Origin: Clavibacter michiganensis
Lineage (GTDB): Bacteria > Actinomycetota > Actinomycetes > Actinomycetales > Microbacteriaceae
Reading direction: 5' to 3'
DNA: 64,000 nucleotides
NCBI RefSeq assembly: GCF_002151125.1
Contig: NZ_MDJZ01000012.1
Span: forward strand, 1 to 64,000
Made by a program: the position numbers and the translations under genes. Below the pieces are notes generated by a model, which made no database searches, was not told where the DNA came from, and saw only the letters and a program-made list of their open reading frames with translations. Below, one piece after another: positions 1 to 14,622 of this stretch (position 1 is the stretch's first letter; every line of letters begins with the position of its first letter).

Positions 1-67
1 GGATCATCACCCGCCAGAACAGCTCCGGAAGCTTTTCGCTCCCCGCCCGTTCCGGCGACAAGAGGAG

Positions 68-96
68 ACATTACGCGGACCACCCCACCCCCGCAA
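68..96 (-). promoter_or_regulatory. Promoter reading leftward out of the window
   Basis: On the minus strand a TTGCGG box (91-96) and a TAATGT box (68-73) are separated by exactly 17 bases, one of the best sigma-70-like promoters in the window. It lies in the gap downstream of tyrS and points out of the window, so its target is not visible. The rest of positions 1-159 shows no coding signal, tRNA or clear terminator. In some actinobacteria an rRNA operon follows tyrS; that would fit but is only a guess. Confidence 0.5.
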
Positions 97-159
97 AACA
101 ACCCGCATCCCGGGCGTGTCGCGACGGCCTCCGAGGAGAAGACCCGGTCAGTGGCCGTT

Positions 160-1464
160 TCAGGCGACCGTGAGGCCGGCGAGGGTCTTCTTCCCCCGGC
201 GGATCACGGCGAAACGGCCGTGCAGGAGGTCGTCCACCACGGCCGCCGCATCCCCCACCGCCACGTTGTTCACGTAGACCCCGCCCTGCGTGATCGCGCG
301 CCGGGCCTCGCCCGCGCTCTGCACGAGGCCGGTGTCGACGAGGGCCTGGATGACCGACGTGCCCACGGCGATGTCCGCCGACGGCAGCTCCCCGAGGGCG
401 GCACGGAGCGTCGCCTCGTCGAGGGCCGCCAGCTCCCCCTGCCCGAACAGCGCCTGCGCCGCGGCGATCGCGGACTCCGTCGCCTCGACGCCGTGCACCA
501 AGGTGGTCACCTCCCAGGCGAGCGCGCGCTGCGCCTCGCGTCGGAACGGCTCGGTCGCCACGGCTCGGGCGAGCTCCTCGATGCGCGCGCGATCCAGGAA
601 CGTGAAGATGCGCAGGCGGTGGATGACGTCGGCGTCGTCCGTGTTGAGCCAGAACTGGTAGAAGGCGTACGGGCTCGTGAGCTCCGGGTCGAGCCAGACG
701 GCGTTGCCCTCGCTCTTGCCGAACTTGGTGCCGTCGGAGTTCGTGATGAGGGGCGTGCCGATGGCGTGCGCCGTGGCCCGCTCGCTGCGCCGGATCAGGT
801 CGGTGCCGCTCGTGAGGTTGCCCCACTGGTCGCTGCCGCCGGTCTGCAGCACGCAGCCGTAGGTGCGGTGCAGCTCACGGAAGTCGAGGCCCTGGAGGAT
901 CTGGTAGCTGAACTCGGTGTAGCTGATGCCCTCGTCGGAGTTGAGCCGCGCGCTCACGGCGTCCTTCTTGAGCATCGTGCCCACGCGGAAGTGCTTGCCC
1001 ACCTCCCGCAGGAAGTCGATCGCGCTGAGCGGCGCCGTCCAGTCCAGGTTGTTCACGATGCGGAGCGCGTTGTCGCCCTCGGCTCCGAGGATCGAGGACA
1101 CCTGACCCTGGAGACGGGACACCCACTCCGCCACGACCTCGGGGGTGTTCAGGGTGCGCTCCGCCGTCGGGCGCGGATCGCCGATCAGGCCCGTGGATCC
1201 GCCGACGAGCCCGAGCGGACGGTGCCCGGCCAGCTGGAGCCGGCGCATGAGGAGCAGCTGCACCAGGTTGCCGAGGTGCAGGCTCGGCGCCGTGGGGTCG
1301 AAGCCGCAGTAGTACGTGATCGGCGGACCGGCCAGGAGCGACTTCAGCGCCTCCTGGTCCGTCGAGACGTGCACGTAGCCGCGCCAGACGATCTCCTCCC
1401 ACACGTCCGGGAAGGACGGGTCGTTGCGCTGGGGGGTGAGGCGGGCGGGATCGGCGTTCGTCAC
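160..1464 (-). CDS. tyrS: Tyrosine--tRNA ligase
   Basis: Class I aminoacyl-tRNA synthetase that charges tRNA-Tyr with tyrosine in the cytoplasm. The 434-residue product has the family's usual length. The HIGH-type signature is HLGN at residues 63-66 and the KMSKS-type loop is KFGKS at 247-251. The tyrosine-site segment around QTGGSDQWGN (about 207-216) is intact, and an S4-like RNA-binding domain fills roughly the last 70 residues. The GTG start is preceded by TACCGT and six bases, the leaderless geometry seen repeatedly here, which supports this start. The gene is transcribed alone, divergently from the SatD-like module. Confidence 0.97.
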   Translation of the reverse strand: MTNADPARLTPQRNDPSFPDVWEEIVWRGYVHVSTDQEALKSLLAGPPITYYCGFDPTAPSLHLGNLVQLLLMRRLQLAGHRPLGLVGGSTGLIGDPRPTAERTLNTPEVVAEWVSRLQGQVSSILGAEGDNALRIVNNLDWTAPLSAIDFLREVGKHFRVGTMLKKDAVSARLNSDEGISYTEFSYQILQGLDFRELHRTYGCVLQTGGSDQWGNLTSGTDLIRRSERATAHAIGTPLITNSDGTKFGKSEGNAVWLDPELTSPYAFYQFWLNTDDADVIHRLRIFTFLDRARIEELARAVATEPFRREAQRALAWEVTTLVHGVEATESAIAAAQALFGQGELAALDEATLRAALGELPSADIAVGTSVIQALVDTGLVQSAGEARRAITQGGVYVNNVAVGDAAAVVDDLLHGRFAVIRRGKKTLAGLTVA

Positions 1465-1470
1465 CCGATC

Positions 1471-1476
1471 ACGGTA
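1471..1476 (-). promoter_or_regulatory. -10 box of tyrS, leaderless geometry
   Basis: TACCGT on the minus strand ends six bases before the tyrS GTG, so transcription should begin at or next to the start codon. No Shine-Dalgarno sequence is present. Confidence 0.5.
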
Positions 1477-1610
1477 TCAGCGCGGCATCCGCGGGACGCC
1501 GGGACGCGGCCGCGCCGGCGACATGCGAGCACCGCGGCCCGGCGAGGCGGCTGTCGGTGGTGGAAGCCATGCTCGAAGAGCGCACCGGGCAAACGAATCA
1601 GGCCCAGGGG

Positions 1611-1644
1611 CTTGATCTGTAGATATCAAGTGCATAGCCTTGAT
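1611..1644 (+). promoter_or_regulatory. Promoter of the SatD module with a three-half-site operator
   Basis: TTGATC (1612-1617) and TAGCCT (1635-1640) with a 17-base spacer form a good rightward promoter, giving a leader of about 35 bases. Superimposed are three hexamers at 14-base intervals in alternating orientation: CTTGAT (1611-1616), ATCAAG (1625-1630), CTTGAT (1639-1644). The first pair covers the -35 box and spacer and the third touches the -10 box. This looks like an operator for a repressor binding both overlapping palindromes. The helix-turn-helix protein encoded just downstream is the obvious candidate (inference). Confidence 0.55.
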
Positions 1645-1682
1645 GTGCGCGTCTCGCGCGCCGGGCTTCGAGGGGGATCCGC

Positions 1683-2375
1683 TTGTTCGTCATCACCGCC
1701 GACCAGAAGGCCAGTCGCACGGACGTCGACCGTGCCGGGACGGGACGGGACGATCTCGCGGCCCGCTTCGAGGGTCGGCTCGTGCTGCCTGTCGACCGCA
1801 CGTCCGGGGACGAGGTACAGGCGCTCGTCGCCGACGCGGACACCGCCCTCGACATGGTGCTGGTGCTCACCCGCGCCGGGCACTGGAGCGTCGGGCTCGG
1901 CGTCGGCGCCGTGCGCACCCCCCTCCCCCGGGCCACCCGCGAGGCGACGGGCCCGGCCTTCATCGCCGCGCGCGACGCGGTCACCGCGGCCAAGCGGAGC
2001 GCGACGCGGTTCGCCCTCGCGGTGGATCCGCCGTCTCCCTCCGTCCCCGACGACCGGGGCTCGGGGCTCCCGGGCGCCGACGAGGTCGAGGCCCTCGTCA
2101 CCCTGCTGCTGCTCGCGCGGGATCGCCGCACCCCCCAGGGCTGGGACGTCGTCGACCGCATGGCCGACGGCGGCACGCAGCGCGAGGTCGCCGCGGCGCT
2201 CGACATCACCCCGCAGGCCGTGAGCACGCGCCTGCGCACCAGCGCGTGGCGGGCGGAGCGGGCCGCGATCCCCGGGCTCGTCGCGCTGCTCGCGCACCTC
2301 GACGAGCACGCGTCGGCGGGCGGGGAGCCGGGCGCGGGTTCCCGGCGGTCGACACGCGAAGGGAGCGGCTCGTGA
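1683..2375 (+). CDS. SatD-family protein with C-terminal helix-turn-helix
   Basis: The N-terminal part (about residues 1-115) matches what I recall of the SatD family: an opening beta strand with VITADQKASR, a central PVDRTSGDEVQ segment, and ATGPAFIAARDA followed by basic helices. SatD was named from a Streptococcus mutans secretion and acid-tolerance locus; its biochemistry is unknown to me. Residues about 140-215 look like a sigma-region-4-like helix-turn-helix (GGTQREVAAALDITPQAVS). Translation starts at TTG, chosen because GAGGGGG lies six bases upstream and no better start fits the promoter. The stop overlaps the next start (GTGA), so the two genes are translationally coupled. Regulation of its own promoter is plausible but unproven. 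Confidence 0.65.
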   Translation: MFVITADQKASRTDVDRAGTGRDDLAARFEGRLVLPVDRTSGDEVQALVADADTALDMVLVLTRAGHWSVGLGVGAVRTPLPRATREATGPAFIAARDAVTAAKRSATRFALAVDPPSPSVPDDRGSGLPGADEVEALVTLLLLARDRRTPQGWDVVDRMADGGTQREVAAALDITPQAVSTRLRTSAWRAERAAIPGLVALLAHLDEHASAGGEPGAGSRRSTREGSGS

Positions 2376-2971
2376 TCCCCGTCGGGACGCCCGCGGAGAT
2401 CGCGGCGTGGGCCGCGCTGTGCGTGCTGGTCACGGCGGCCCTCGTGCTCGCCCTCCTGGCGGTGCGGTCGCCCCGGACGGGTCGGGTCGTCGGCGCCGCG
2501 GGCGCCTCGGCGGCCGCGCTCGTGCTGGGGCTCGCGCTCGCGGGCCCCGCGTCCCCGCTCGTCGTCGGGTTCCTCGGCCTGGTCGCGGTCGTGCTCGCGG
2601 TGCTGGGCGGCGGATCCGCGGCCACCGTCGTGCTGGACCTCGCGACCCGCGGCTCGGTGCCGCCCGGGGCCTTCGGCGGGATCCTGGTGGCGCCGCGCGG
2701 ACACGAGGACGACCCGTCCGCGCTGCGTCGGCCCACCCGCGAGGTGCTGCGCGGCGGCGCCACCATCGGCATGCTCGAGCGGCTGGCCGTCGTGGCCGTG
2801 ATCCTCGCGGGGTACCCCGAGGCGCTGGCCGTCGTGATCGCCATCAAGGGCGTCGGCCGGTTCACGGAGCTCGGCGAGGCCGCGGAGGCCCGCGAGCGGT
2901 TCATCATCGGCACGCTCGTGAGCTGGCTGTGGGCCGCGACGTGCGCGGCCGTCGTGCTCGTCGTCCGGTAG
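2372..2971 (+). CDS. Membrane protein coupled to the SatD-like gene
   Basis: A 199-residue protein starting at a GTG that overlaps the previous stop by four bases. Hydrophobic segments lie at about residues 9-30, 37-58, 62-85, 133-152 and 178-198, leaving one polar loop (about 95-130). The C-terminal third contains IGMLERLAVVAVILAG, then KGVGRFTEL and RFIIGTLVSW. From memory this ER/K/R/IGTLxS pattern resembles the C-terminal part of DUF3307-type membrane proteins that often accompany SatD, although the N-terminal part here does not look like DUF3307. Function is unknown. The fixed pairing suggests the soluble protein senses or controls this membrane partner. Confidence 0.7.
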   Translation: MIPVGTPAEIAAWAALCVLVTAALVLALLAVRSPRTGRVVGAAGASAAALVLGLALAGPASPLVVGFLGLVAVVLAVLGGGSAATVVLDLATRGSVPPGAFGGILVAPRGHEDDPSALRRPTREVLRGGATIGMLERLAVVAVILAGYPEALAVVIAIKGVGRFTELGEAAEARERFIIGTLVSWLWAATCAAVVLVVR

Positions 2972-2984
2972 CCGCGGGGCGGCC

Positions 2985-3001
2985 GCGGTCCAGCGGACCG
3001 C
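2985..3001. terminator. Short stem between convergent genes
   Basis: GCGGTCC and GGACCGC form a perfect 7-bp stem with a 3-base loop, directly abutting the stop codon of the leftward glycosylase gene and 13 bases past the rightward membrane-protein gene. There is no T tract. It could terminate either direction. Confidence 0.4.
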
Positions 3002-3616
3002 TCAGCGGCGGACGCGCGGGACGTGCGCCCGGTACGGCGAGACGGTCGGGTCGCCCGGCACCCAGAACCGCCAGGGGAAGAGCTCACCGGAGCCACCGGG
3101 TCCGGACACGCCGACGCGCGGGCCAGCGGCCGGGAGGGCGAGCGGCTCGTCCGGCAGGACCAGCCGGTACGGCGGCGCGTCGAGCGCCGCGCCGTCGTCC
3201 GAGAGCGGGATGCCGAGGGCGACGGCGAGGCGCGCCGGCCCGCGCGCGAGGTCGCGGTCGCGGACGGCCGCACCCCGACGGGCCCGCGCGACCTCCGCGC
3301 CCTCGACGACCTCGCCCGCGCGCAGCAGGACGCCCGCGCTCGTGCCCTCCGGGCCGCAGACGACGTTCGCGCACGTGTGCATCCCGTACGTGAAGTACGC
3401 GTACAGGTGCCCGGGAGGCCCGAACATGGTGGCGTTGCGAACCCGCCGCCCGCGGAAGGAGTGCGATCCGGGATCCTCGCCGACCCCGCGGTACGCCTCC
3501 ACCTCGGTGAGGCGCACGGAGACCCGGCCCTCCTCGGAGTCGCGCGACAGCACCGCGCCGAGGAGCGCGGGCGCCACCTCGACCGCGTCGCGCGCGAAAA
3601 AGTCGGCGTCGATCAC
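3002..3616 (-). CDS. mpg: DNA-3-methyladenine glycosylase (AAG/MPG family)
   Basis: Base-excision repair enzyme that removes alkylated purines such as 3-methyladenine. The 204-residue length and motifs fit the mammalian-type AAG fold found in many bacteria: LTEVEAYRG (catalytic-site Glu in the EAY segment), GSHSFRG, the tyrosine-bearing YAYFTYGMH segment that intercalates at the lesion, and the C-terminal RFWVPGDPTVSPYR. It begins with ATG seven bases after the stop of the small membrane-protein gene, at the end of the arginine gene run, so it is probably co-transcribed. The link with arginine synthesis looks positional rather than functional. Confidence 0.93.
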   Translation of the reverse strand: MIDADFFARDAVEVAPALLGAVLSRDSEEGRVSVRLTEVEAYRGVGEDPGSHSFRGRRVRNATMFGPPGHLYAYFTYGMHTCANVVCGPEGTSAGVLLRAGEVVEGAEVARARRGAAVRDRDLARGPARLAVALGIPLSDDGAALDAPPYRLVLPDEPLALPAAGPRVGVSGPGGSGELFPWRFWVPGDPTVSPYRAHVPRVRR

Positions 3617-3623
3617 GCGGGGA

Positions 3624-6496
<2,873 letters not shown>

Positions 6497-6543
6497 GCCG
6501 TTCTCCGTTTCGTTGCTGAGGTGTCTCGGGTGTGCGGGCTGCG

Positions 6544-7608
<1,065 letters not shown>

Positions 7609-8826
7609 TCAGCGCAGGCGCGCCAGCGCGCGGCCGAACCGCTCGCGGAAGTCGCGCACCTCGGCGTCGCCGACGATGAACGGCGGCGCGATGCGGAGGC
7701 TGCGCGCGTTGGGGGCGTTGATGATGAGGCCCTCGCCGAGCGCGGCGGCCGCGATGCGCCCGCCGTCCTCGTGGTGGAGGCCGACGCCGATGAGGAGGCC
7801 GCGGCCGCGGACCTCGGCGACGAGGGGCGAGTCGAGGCCGGTGATGGCGGCGCGGACCTCCTCGCCGCGGCGGGCGGCGTTCTCGACGAGCCCGGCGTCC
7901 TCGATCTCGGCGAGCACCGCGTTCCCCGCGGCGGTCGCGAGCGGGTTTCCGCCGAAGGTGGATCCGTGCTGGCCCTTCTGCAGGAGGTCGGCCGCGGCGT
8001 CGAACGCGACGAGCGCGCCGATCGGCACGCCGCCGGCGATCCCCTTGGCGATCGTGACCGCGTCGGGCCGCACGCCCTCGTGCTCGTACGCGAACCAGCG
8101 GCCCGTCCGGCCGACGCCCGTCTGGATCTCGTCGAGGATCAGCAGCGCGCCGTGCTCCCGCGTGAGCTCGCGGGCACGGCGGAGGAAGCCGGCCGGCAGG
8201 TCGACCACGCCGGCCTCGCCCTGGATCGGCTCGAGGATGAGCGCCTGCACGGTGTCGTCGATCGCGGCCTCGAGCGCCTCGAGAGTGGGCGCGATGTGCT
8301 CGACGCCGCCGGGCAGCGGGAGGAACGGCGCCTGCAGCGCGGGCTGGCCGGTGAGCGCGAGCGCACCCATCGTGCGGCCGTGGAACGAGCCCTGCAGCGT
8401 GATGACGCGCGTGCGCCGCTCGGATCCGTTGCGGCGCGCGAGCTTGAACGCGGCCTCGTTCGCCTCGGCGCCGGAGTTGCCGAAGTAGACGCGGCCCGTG
8501 TCGCCCGCGCCCGTGATGCGGCGGAGGCGCTCGGCGAGCGCGATCTGCGGCGGCGTCGCGAAGTAGTTGGACACGTGCGCGAGCGTGGAGACCTGCTCCG
8601 TGACGGCGCGGATGAGCGCCGGGTGCGCGTGCCCGAGCGAGTTGACGGCGATGCCGGCGAGGAAGTCGAGGTACTCGCGGCCGGTCGAGTCCCACACGCG
8701 GCAGCCCTCGCCGCGCACGAGCATCGCGAGCGGCGGCGGGGAGGAGCGCATCATCGCGGCCTGGAAGCGGTCGGACCACTCGCTCTCGGTCTGCGTGGTG
8801 CGGCGCTCTGGCTGGGTCGTGGTCAT
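7609..8826 (-). CDS. argD: Acetylornithine aminotransferase
   Basis: PLP-dependent class-III aminotransferase that makes N-acetylornithine from N-acetylglutamate semialdehyde; homologues often also act in lysine synthesis. The PLP lysine is K261 in [10 protein letters not shown], the preceding [12 protein letters not shown] (231-242) carries the cofactor-binding Asp, and [10 protein letters not shown] (115-124) binds the phosphate. The 405-residue length is normal. ATG overlaps the argB TGA by four bases (ATGA), so the two are coupled. Confidence 0.96.
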   Translation of the reverse strand: MTTTQPERRTTQTESEWSDRFQAAMMRSSPPPLAMLVRGEGCRVWDSTGREYLDFLAGIAVNSLGHAHPALIRAVTEQVSTLAHVSNYFATPPQIALAERLRRITGAGDTGRVYFGNSGAEANEAAFKLARRNGSERRTRVITLQGSFHGRTMGALALTGQPALQAPFLPLPGGVEHIAPTLEALEAAIDDTVQALILEPIQGEAGVVDLPAGFLRRARELTREHGALLILDEIQTGVGRTGRWFAYEHEGVRPDAVTIAKGIAGGVPIGALVAFDAAADLLQKGQHGSTFGGNPLATAAGNAVLAEIEDAGLVENAARRGEEVRAAITGLDSPLVAEVRGRGLLIGVGLHHEDGGRIAAAALGEGLIINAPNARSLRIAPPFIVGDAEVRDFRERFGRALARLR

Positions 8827-9757
8827 GCGGGCACGACCTCCGTTCCGATTCCGTTCGTGGTGAAGATCTCGAGGAGCATCGAGTGCGGGATGCGGCCGTC
8901 GATGATCGCGGCCTTGGGCACTCCCCCGTCGACCGCCTCGAGGCACGCGGCCATCTTGGGGATCATGCCCGACTCGAGCGACGGCAGCAGGGCGCGGAGC
9001 TCGTCCGCGCGGATGTGGGAGACGAGGGATCCGCGGTCGGGCCAGTCGCGGTAGAGGCCGGCGACGTCGGTGAGGATCACGAGCTTCTCGGCCCCGAGGG
9101 CCACGGCGAGCGCGGCGGCCGCGGCGTCGGCGTTGACGTTGAGCGACACGGACGCGTCGGACTCGTCGGGCGCGATGGAGGAGACGACCGGGATGCGCCC
9201 CGCGTCGAGCTGCGCGAGCACGGCCGTGGGATCCACCGCAACGACGTCGCCGACGAGGCCGAGGTCGACCTCGACGCCGTCGACGACGGCTCCGCGGCGA
9301 CGGCCGGTGAACAGCCCCGCGTCCTCGCCGGAGACGGCGGCCGCGAGCGGGCCGTGCGCGTTGATGCCGCGCACGACGTCGCGGCTGACCTGCCCGGTGA
9401 GCACCATGCGGACGACCTCGAGCACCTCGGGAGTGGTGACGCGGTATCCCCCGCGGAACTCGCTCTCGATGCCGAGGCGCGTGAGCATGGCGCTGATCTG
9501 CGGGCCGCCGCCGTGCACGACGACGGGCCGGAGCCCGGCGTAGCGGAGGTACACGACGTCCTCCGCGAAGGTGCGCGTGAGCTCCTCGTCGACCATGGCG
9601 TTGCCGCCGAACTTCACGACCACGATGCGGTCGTGGAAGCGCTGGAGCCACGACAGCGACTCGATGAGGGTCGCGGCCTTGGACTCGGCCTGCGCCTGGT
9701 CGAGGTCGGCGGCCTCCTGCGTGATGGCGGTCACGTCCGTCCCGTCTGCGTCGCCCA

Positions 9758-9758
<1 letters not shown>
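8823..9758 (-). CDS. argB: Acetylglutamate kinase
   Basis: Phosphorylates N-acetylglutamate and is usually the arginine-feedback target of the pathway. The glycine-rich VVKFGGNAM (47-55) and HGGGPQI (82-88) are the ATP and substrate loops. An N-terminal extension of about 40 residues, rich in charged residues, resembles the N-terminal helix through which arginine-sensitive homologues hexamerise, so feedback inhibition is likely (inference). The argJ TGA and the argB ATG share one base. Confidence 0.96.
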
Positions 9759-11961
<2,203 letters not shown>

Positions 11962-11964
11962 TCA

Positions 11965-11970
11965 AATCTA
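11965..11970 (-). promoter_or_regulatory. -10 box of the arginine operon, leaderless geometry
   Basis: TAGATT on the minus strand, six bases before the argC ATG. The upstream sequence down to the pheT terminator is GC rich and has no good -35 box. Confidence 0.5.
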
Positions 11971-12016
11971 GTGCCGGTGCCGGAGGGGTCCCGCCGGGGC
12001 GGTGCCCGGGGACGGA

Positions 12017-12053
12017 CGCGCGGGCGGGCCCTGAGGAGGAGCCCGCCCGCGCG
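12017..12053 (-). terminator. Stem downstream of pheT
   Basis: A perfect 13-bp all-G/C stem (12017-12029 with 12041-12053, loop of 11) lies 23 bases past the pheT stop. It has no T tract. It should insulate the arginine operon from pheST transcription. Confidence 0.6.
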
Positions 12054-12076
12054 GATGGCGCGTGCTGCGGCGGCCG

Positions 12077-14620
12077 CTACTCGCGGAGCGCGGCGCCGAA
12101 GCGCTCGGCGGCGAGGCGCACGGATCCGTCGCGCGCCTCGCTGGCCTCGGCCGCCGTGAGCGTGCGGTCCGGTGCGCGGAAGCGCAGCGCGAACGTGAGC
12201 GAGCGCGTGCCCTCCTCGACGCCGGGCCCGCGGTAGTCGTCCACGAGCCGCGCGGTCTCGAGCAGCTCGCCCGCGCCCTCGACCACGGTGCGGAGGATCT
12301 CCCCCGCCGGGATCTCGAGCGGCACCACCAGGCTGAGGTCCTGGGTGGCGACGGGCATCGAGGTGAGCGTGCGCACCTCGACCGCGCCGCCCGCGAGCTC
12401 GACGAGCCGGTCGAGGTCGACCTCGGCGAGCGCCACGCGCTCGGGCAGGTCGAGCTCGGCGGCCAGCGCGGGCAGGAGCTCGCCCGCGAACCCGACGATG
12501 ACGGGGCCGTCGGCGGTCACCGCCTCGACCGCGGCCGTGCGCCCCGGGTGCATGGCGATGTGCGCGCCCTGCTCGAGGCGGATCTCCACGCCCACCGCGT
12601 GCGCGAGCTGCCGCACGGCGTCGAGCGCGTCGACGAGTCCGGCCCGCTGCGCGGGGGTGCCCGGCTGCTTCGGGACGGCGTCGCCGAGGATCAGCATGCC
12701 CACGTGGCGCGGCTGCGGCGGGATGCCCGCGTCGAGCGCGCGCAGCGCATCCGCGTCGGGACGCGCGGCCCCGGGCGGCATCTCGGGCGATCCGTAGGCG
12801 ACCCCCGCGCGGGGCAGGAACACCGTCCCCGTCTCGAAGAGCGCGAGGTCGGTGGATCCGCGCGACAGGTTGCGCCGCGCGATGTCGATGAGCCCCGGCA
12901 GCAGCGAGCGGCGGAGGAACGGGAACGCCACGTCGAGCGGGTTCGCGAGGCGCACGGCGGGGGCGTCCTCGCGGTCGGCGGCGCCGAACCGCGCGTTCTG
13001 CGCCTCGGACGTGAACGGCGATCCCATGACCTCGGTGAGCCCGGAAGCGGCGAGCGCGATCGAGGTCTGCCTGCGGAGGCGCTGGGCCGCGGTGAGCCCG
13101 CGTCCGGGAGGCGCGACGGGGAGCACGGCGGGGATCCGGTCGTAGCCGACGATGCGCGCGACCTCCTCTACGAGGTCGGCGCGGTCGCGGAGGTCCGGGC
13201 GCCAGGTGGGCGGGGTGACGACGAGGACGCCGTCCCGCTCCTCCAGCGCGCAGCCCACGTCGACGAGCGCGTGGCGCACCTCGTCCGCGGTGTAGTCGAC
13301 GCCGACGAGCGACGCCGGGTAGCCGAGCGGGAGCTCGACGGCCGCGGGGGGCACGGTCGTGTCGAGGATCGAGCCGAGGCCCTCCGCGTGGCCGCCGGCG
13401 AGCTCCTCGAGGAGCTGCACGGCGCGCGCGGCGGCGGCCGGGGCGATGCGCGGATCCACGCCCCGCTCGAACCGCTTGGACGCCTCGCTCGGCAGCTTGT
13501 GGCGGCGGGCGGTCCGCGCGATCGACACGGGATCGAAGCCGGCCGCCTCGATCAGCACGCGGCTGGTGCCCGCGCCGATCTCGGTGGCCGCCCCGCCCAT
13601 GACGCCCGCGAGCCCGACGGGCCCCGAGTCGTCCGCGATGACGAGGTCCTCGGCGTGCAGGGCGCGCTCGCGCCCGTCGAGGGTCACGAGCCTCTCGCCC
13701 TCCGTCGCGCGGCGGACGACGATGCCGCCCTGCAGCCGGTCGAGGTCGTACCCGTGCAGCGGCTGGCCGAGCTCGAGCATCACGTAGTTGGTGACGTCGA
13801 CGGCGAGCGAGATCGACCGGACGCCCGCGAGCGTGAGACGCGACACCATCCACGGCGGCGTGGGCCGGGACAGGTCGAGGCCGGAGACCACGCGCGTCAC
13901 GAACACGTCGGCGCCCGAGCGGCCGCGGATCGGGGCGTCGTCGTCGACGCGCACCTCCACACCCGCGACGGGCGCGTCGGCGGCGAGCAGCGCGAGCGCG
14001 TCCGCGGGGTCGGTGAACGCGGCGCCCGTGGCGTGCGCGTACTCGCGGGCGATGCCGCGGATGGAGAACGCGTAGCCGCGGTCGGGCGTGACGTTGACCT
14101 CGACCGCGCGGTCGTCGAGGTGCAGGAGCGCGAGCGCGTCCGTGCCGACCTCCGGGTCGAGCCCGAGCGAGGACAGGACGAGGATCCCGTCGTGCTCCTC
14201 CCCCAGCCCGAGCTCCCGGGACGACGCGATCATGCCGTCGGACACGTGGCCGTACGTCTTCCGCGCGCTGATGGGGAACGGGCCGGGGAGCACCGCGCCG
14301 GGCAGGCTCACCACGACCTTGTCGCCCACGGCGAAGTTGTGCGCGCCGCAGACGATGCCGCGGACGTCCTCGCCGCCGTCGGCGGCCGTGGCGCCCTCGG
14401 GCGCGACGCGGACGCTGCACCAGTTGATGGTCTTGCCGTTGGTCTGCGGCTCGGGGCTCGCCTCGAGCACCTGCCCGACGACGACGGGGCCGGAGATCGA
14501 GAACGCATGGACGTCCTCCTCCTCGAGGCCCACCTTCACGAGGGAGGCGTGGACGTCCTCGGGGGTGATCCCCGCGGGGAGCTCGACGTGCTCGCCGAGC
14601 CAGCTGATCGGGATCCTCAC
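12077..14620 (-). CDS. pheT: Phenylalanine--tRNA ligase beta subunit
   Basis: Large subunit of the alpha2-beta2 enzyme; it binds tRNA-Phe and edits mischarged tyrosine. Domains in order: an N-terminal EMAP-II-like tRNA-binding domain (VVVGQVLEASPEPQTN, about 47-62), the B3/B4 editing region, the B5 domain, a catalytic-like core, and a C-terminal anticodon-binding ferredoxin-like domain starting near LTSMPVATQDLSLVVP. The 847-residue length is normal. The GTG start follows the pheS stop by two bases. A shorter alternative start is unlikely because the N-terminal WLGEHVELP segment is conserved. Confidence 0.96.
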   Translation of the reverse strand: MRIPISWLGEHVELPAGITPEDVHASLVKVGLEEEDVHAFSISGPVVVGQVLEASPEPQTNGKTINWCSVRVAPEGATAADGGEDVRGIVCGAHNFAVGDKVVVSLPGAVLPGPFPISARKTYGHVSDGMIASSRELGLGEEHDGILVLSSLGLDPEVGTDALALLHLDDRAVEVNVTPDRGYAFSIRGIAREYAHATGAAFTDPADALALLAADAPVAGVEVRVDDDAPIRGRSGADVFVTRVVSGLDLSRPTPPWMVSRLTLAGVRSISLAVDVTNYVMLELGQPLHGYDLDRLQGGIVVRRATEGERLVTLDGRERALHAEDLVIADDSGPVGLAGVMGGAATEIGAGTSRVLIEAAGFDPVSIARTARRHKLPSEASKRFERGVDPRIAPAAAARAVQLLEELAGGHAEGLGSILDTTVPPAAVELPLGYPASLVGVDYTADEVRHALVDVGCALEERDGVLVVTPPTWRPDLRDRADLVEEVARIVGYDRIPAVLPVAPPGRGLTAAQRLRRQTSIALAASGLTEVMGSPFTSEAQNARFGAADREDAPAVRLANPLDVAFPFLRRSLLPGLIDIARRNLSRGSTDLALFETGTVFLPRAGVAYGSPEMPPGAARPDADALRALDAGIPPQPRHVGMLILGDAVPKQPGTPAQRAGLVDALDAVRQLAHAVGVEIRLEQGAHIAMHPGRTAAVEAVTADGPVIVGFAGELLPALAAELDLPERVALAEVDLDRLVELAGGAVEVRTLTSMPVATQDLSLVVPLEIPAGEILRTVVEGAGELLETARLVDDYRGPGVEEGTRSLTFALRFRAPDRTLTAAEASEARDGSVRLAAERFGAALRE

Positions 14621-14622
14621 GA

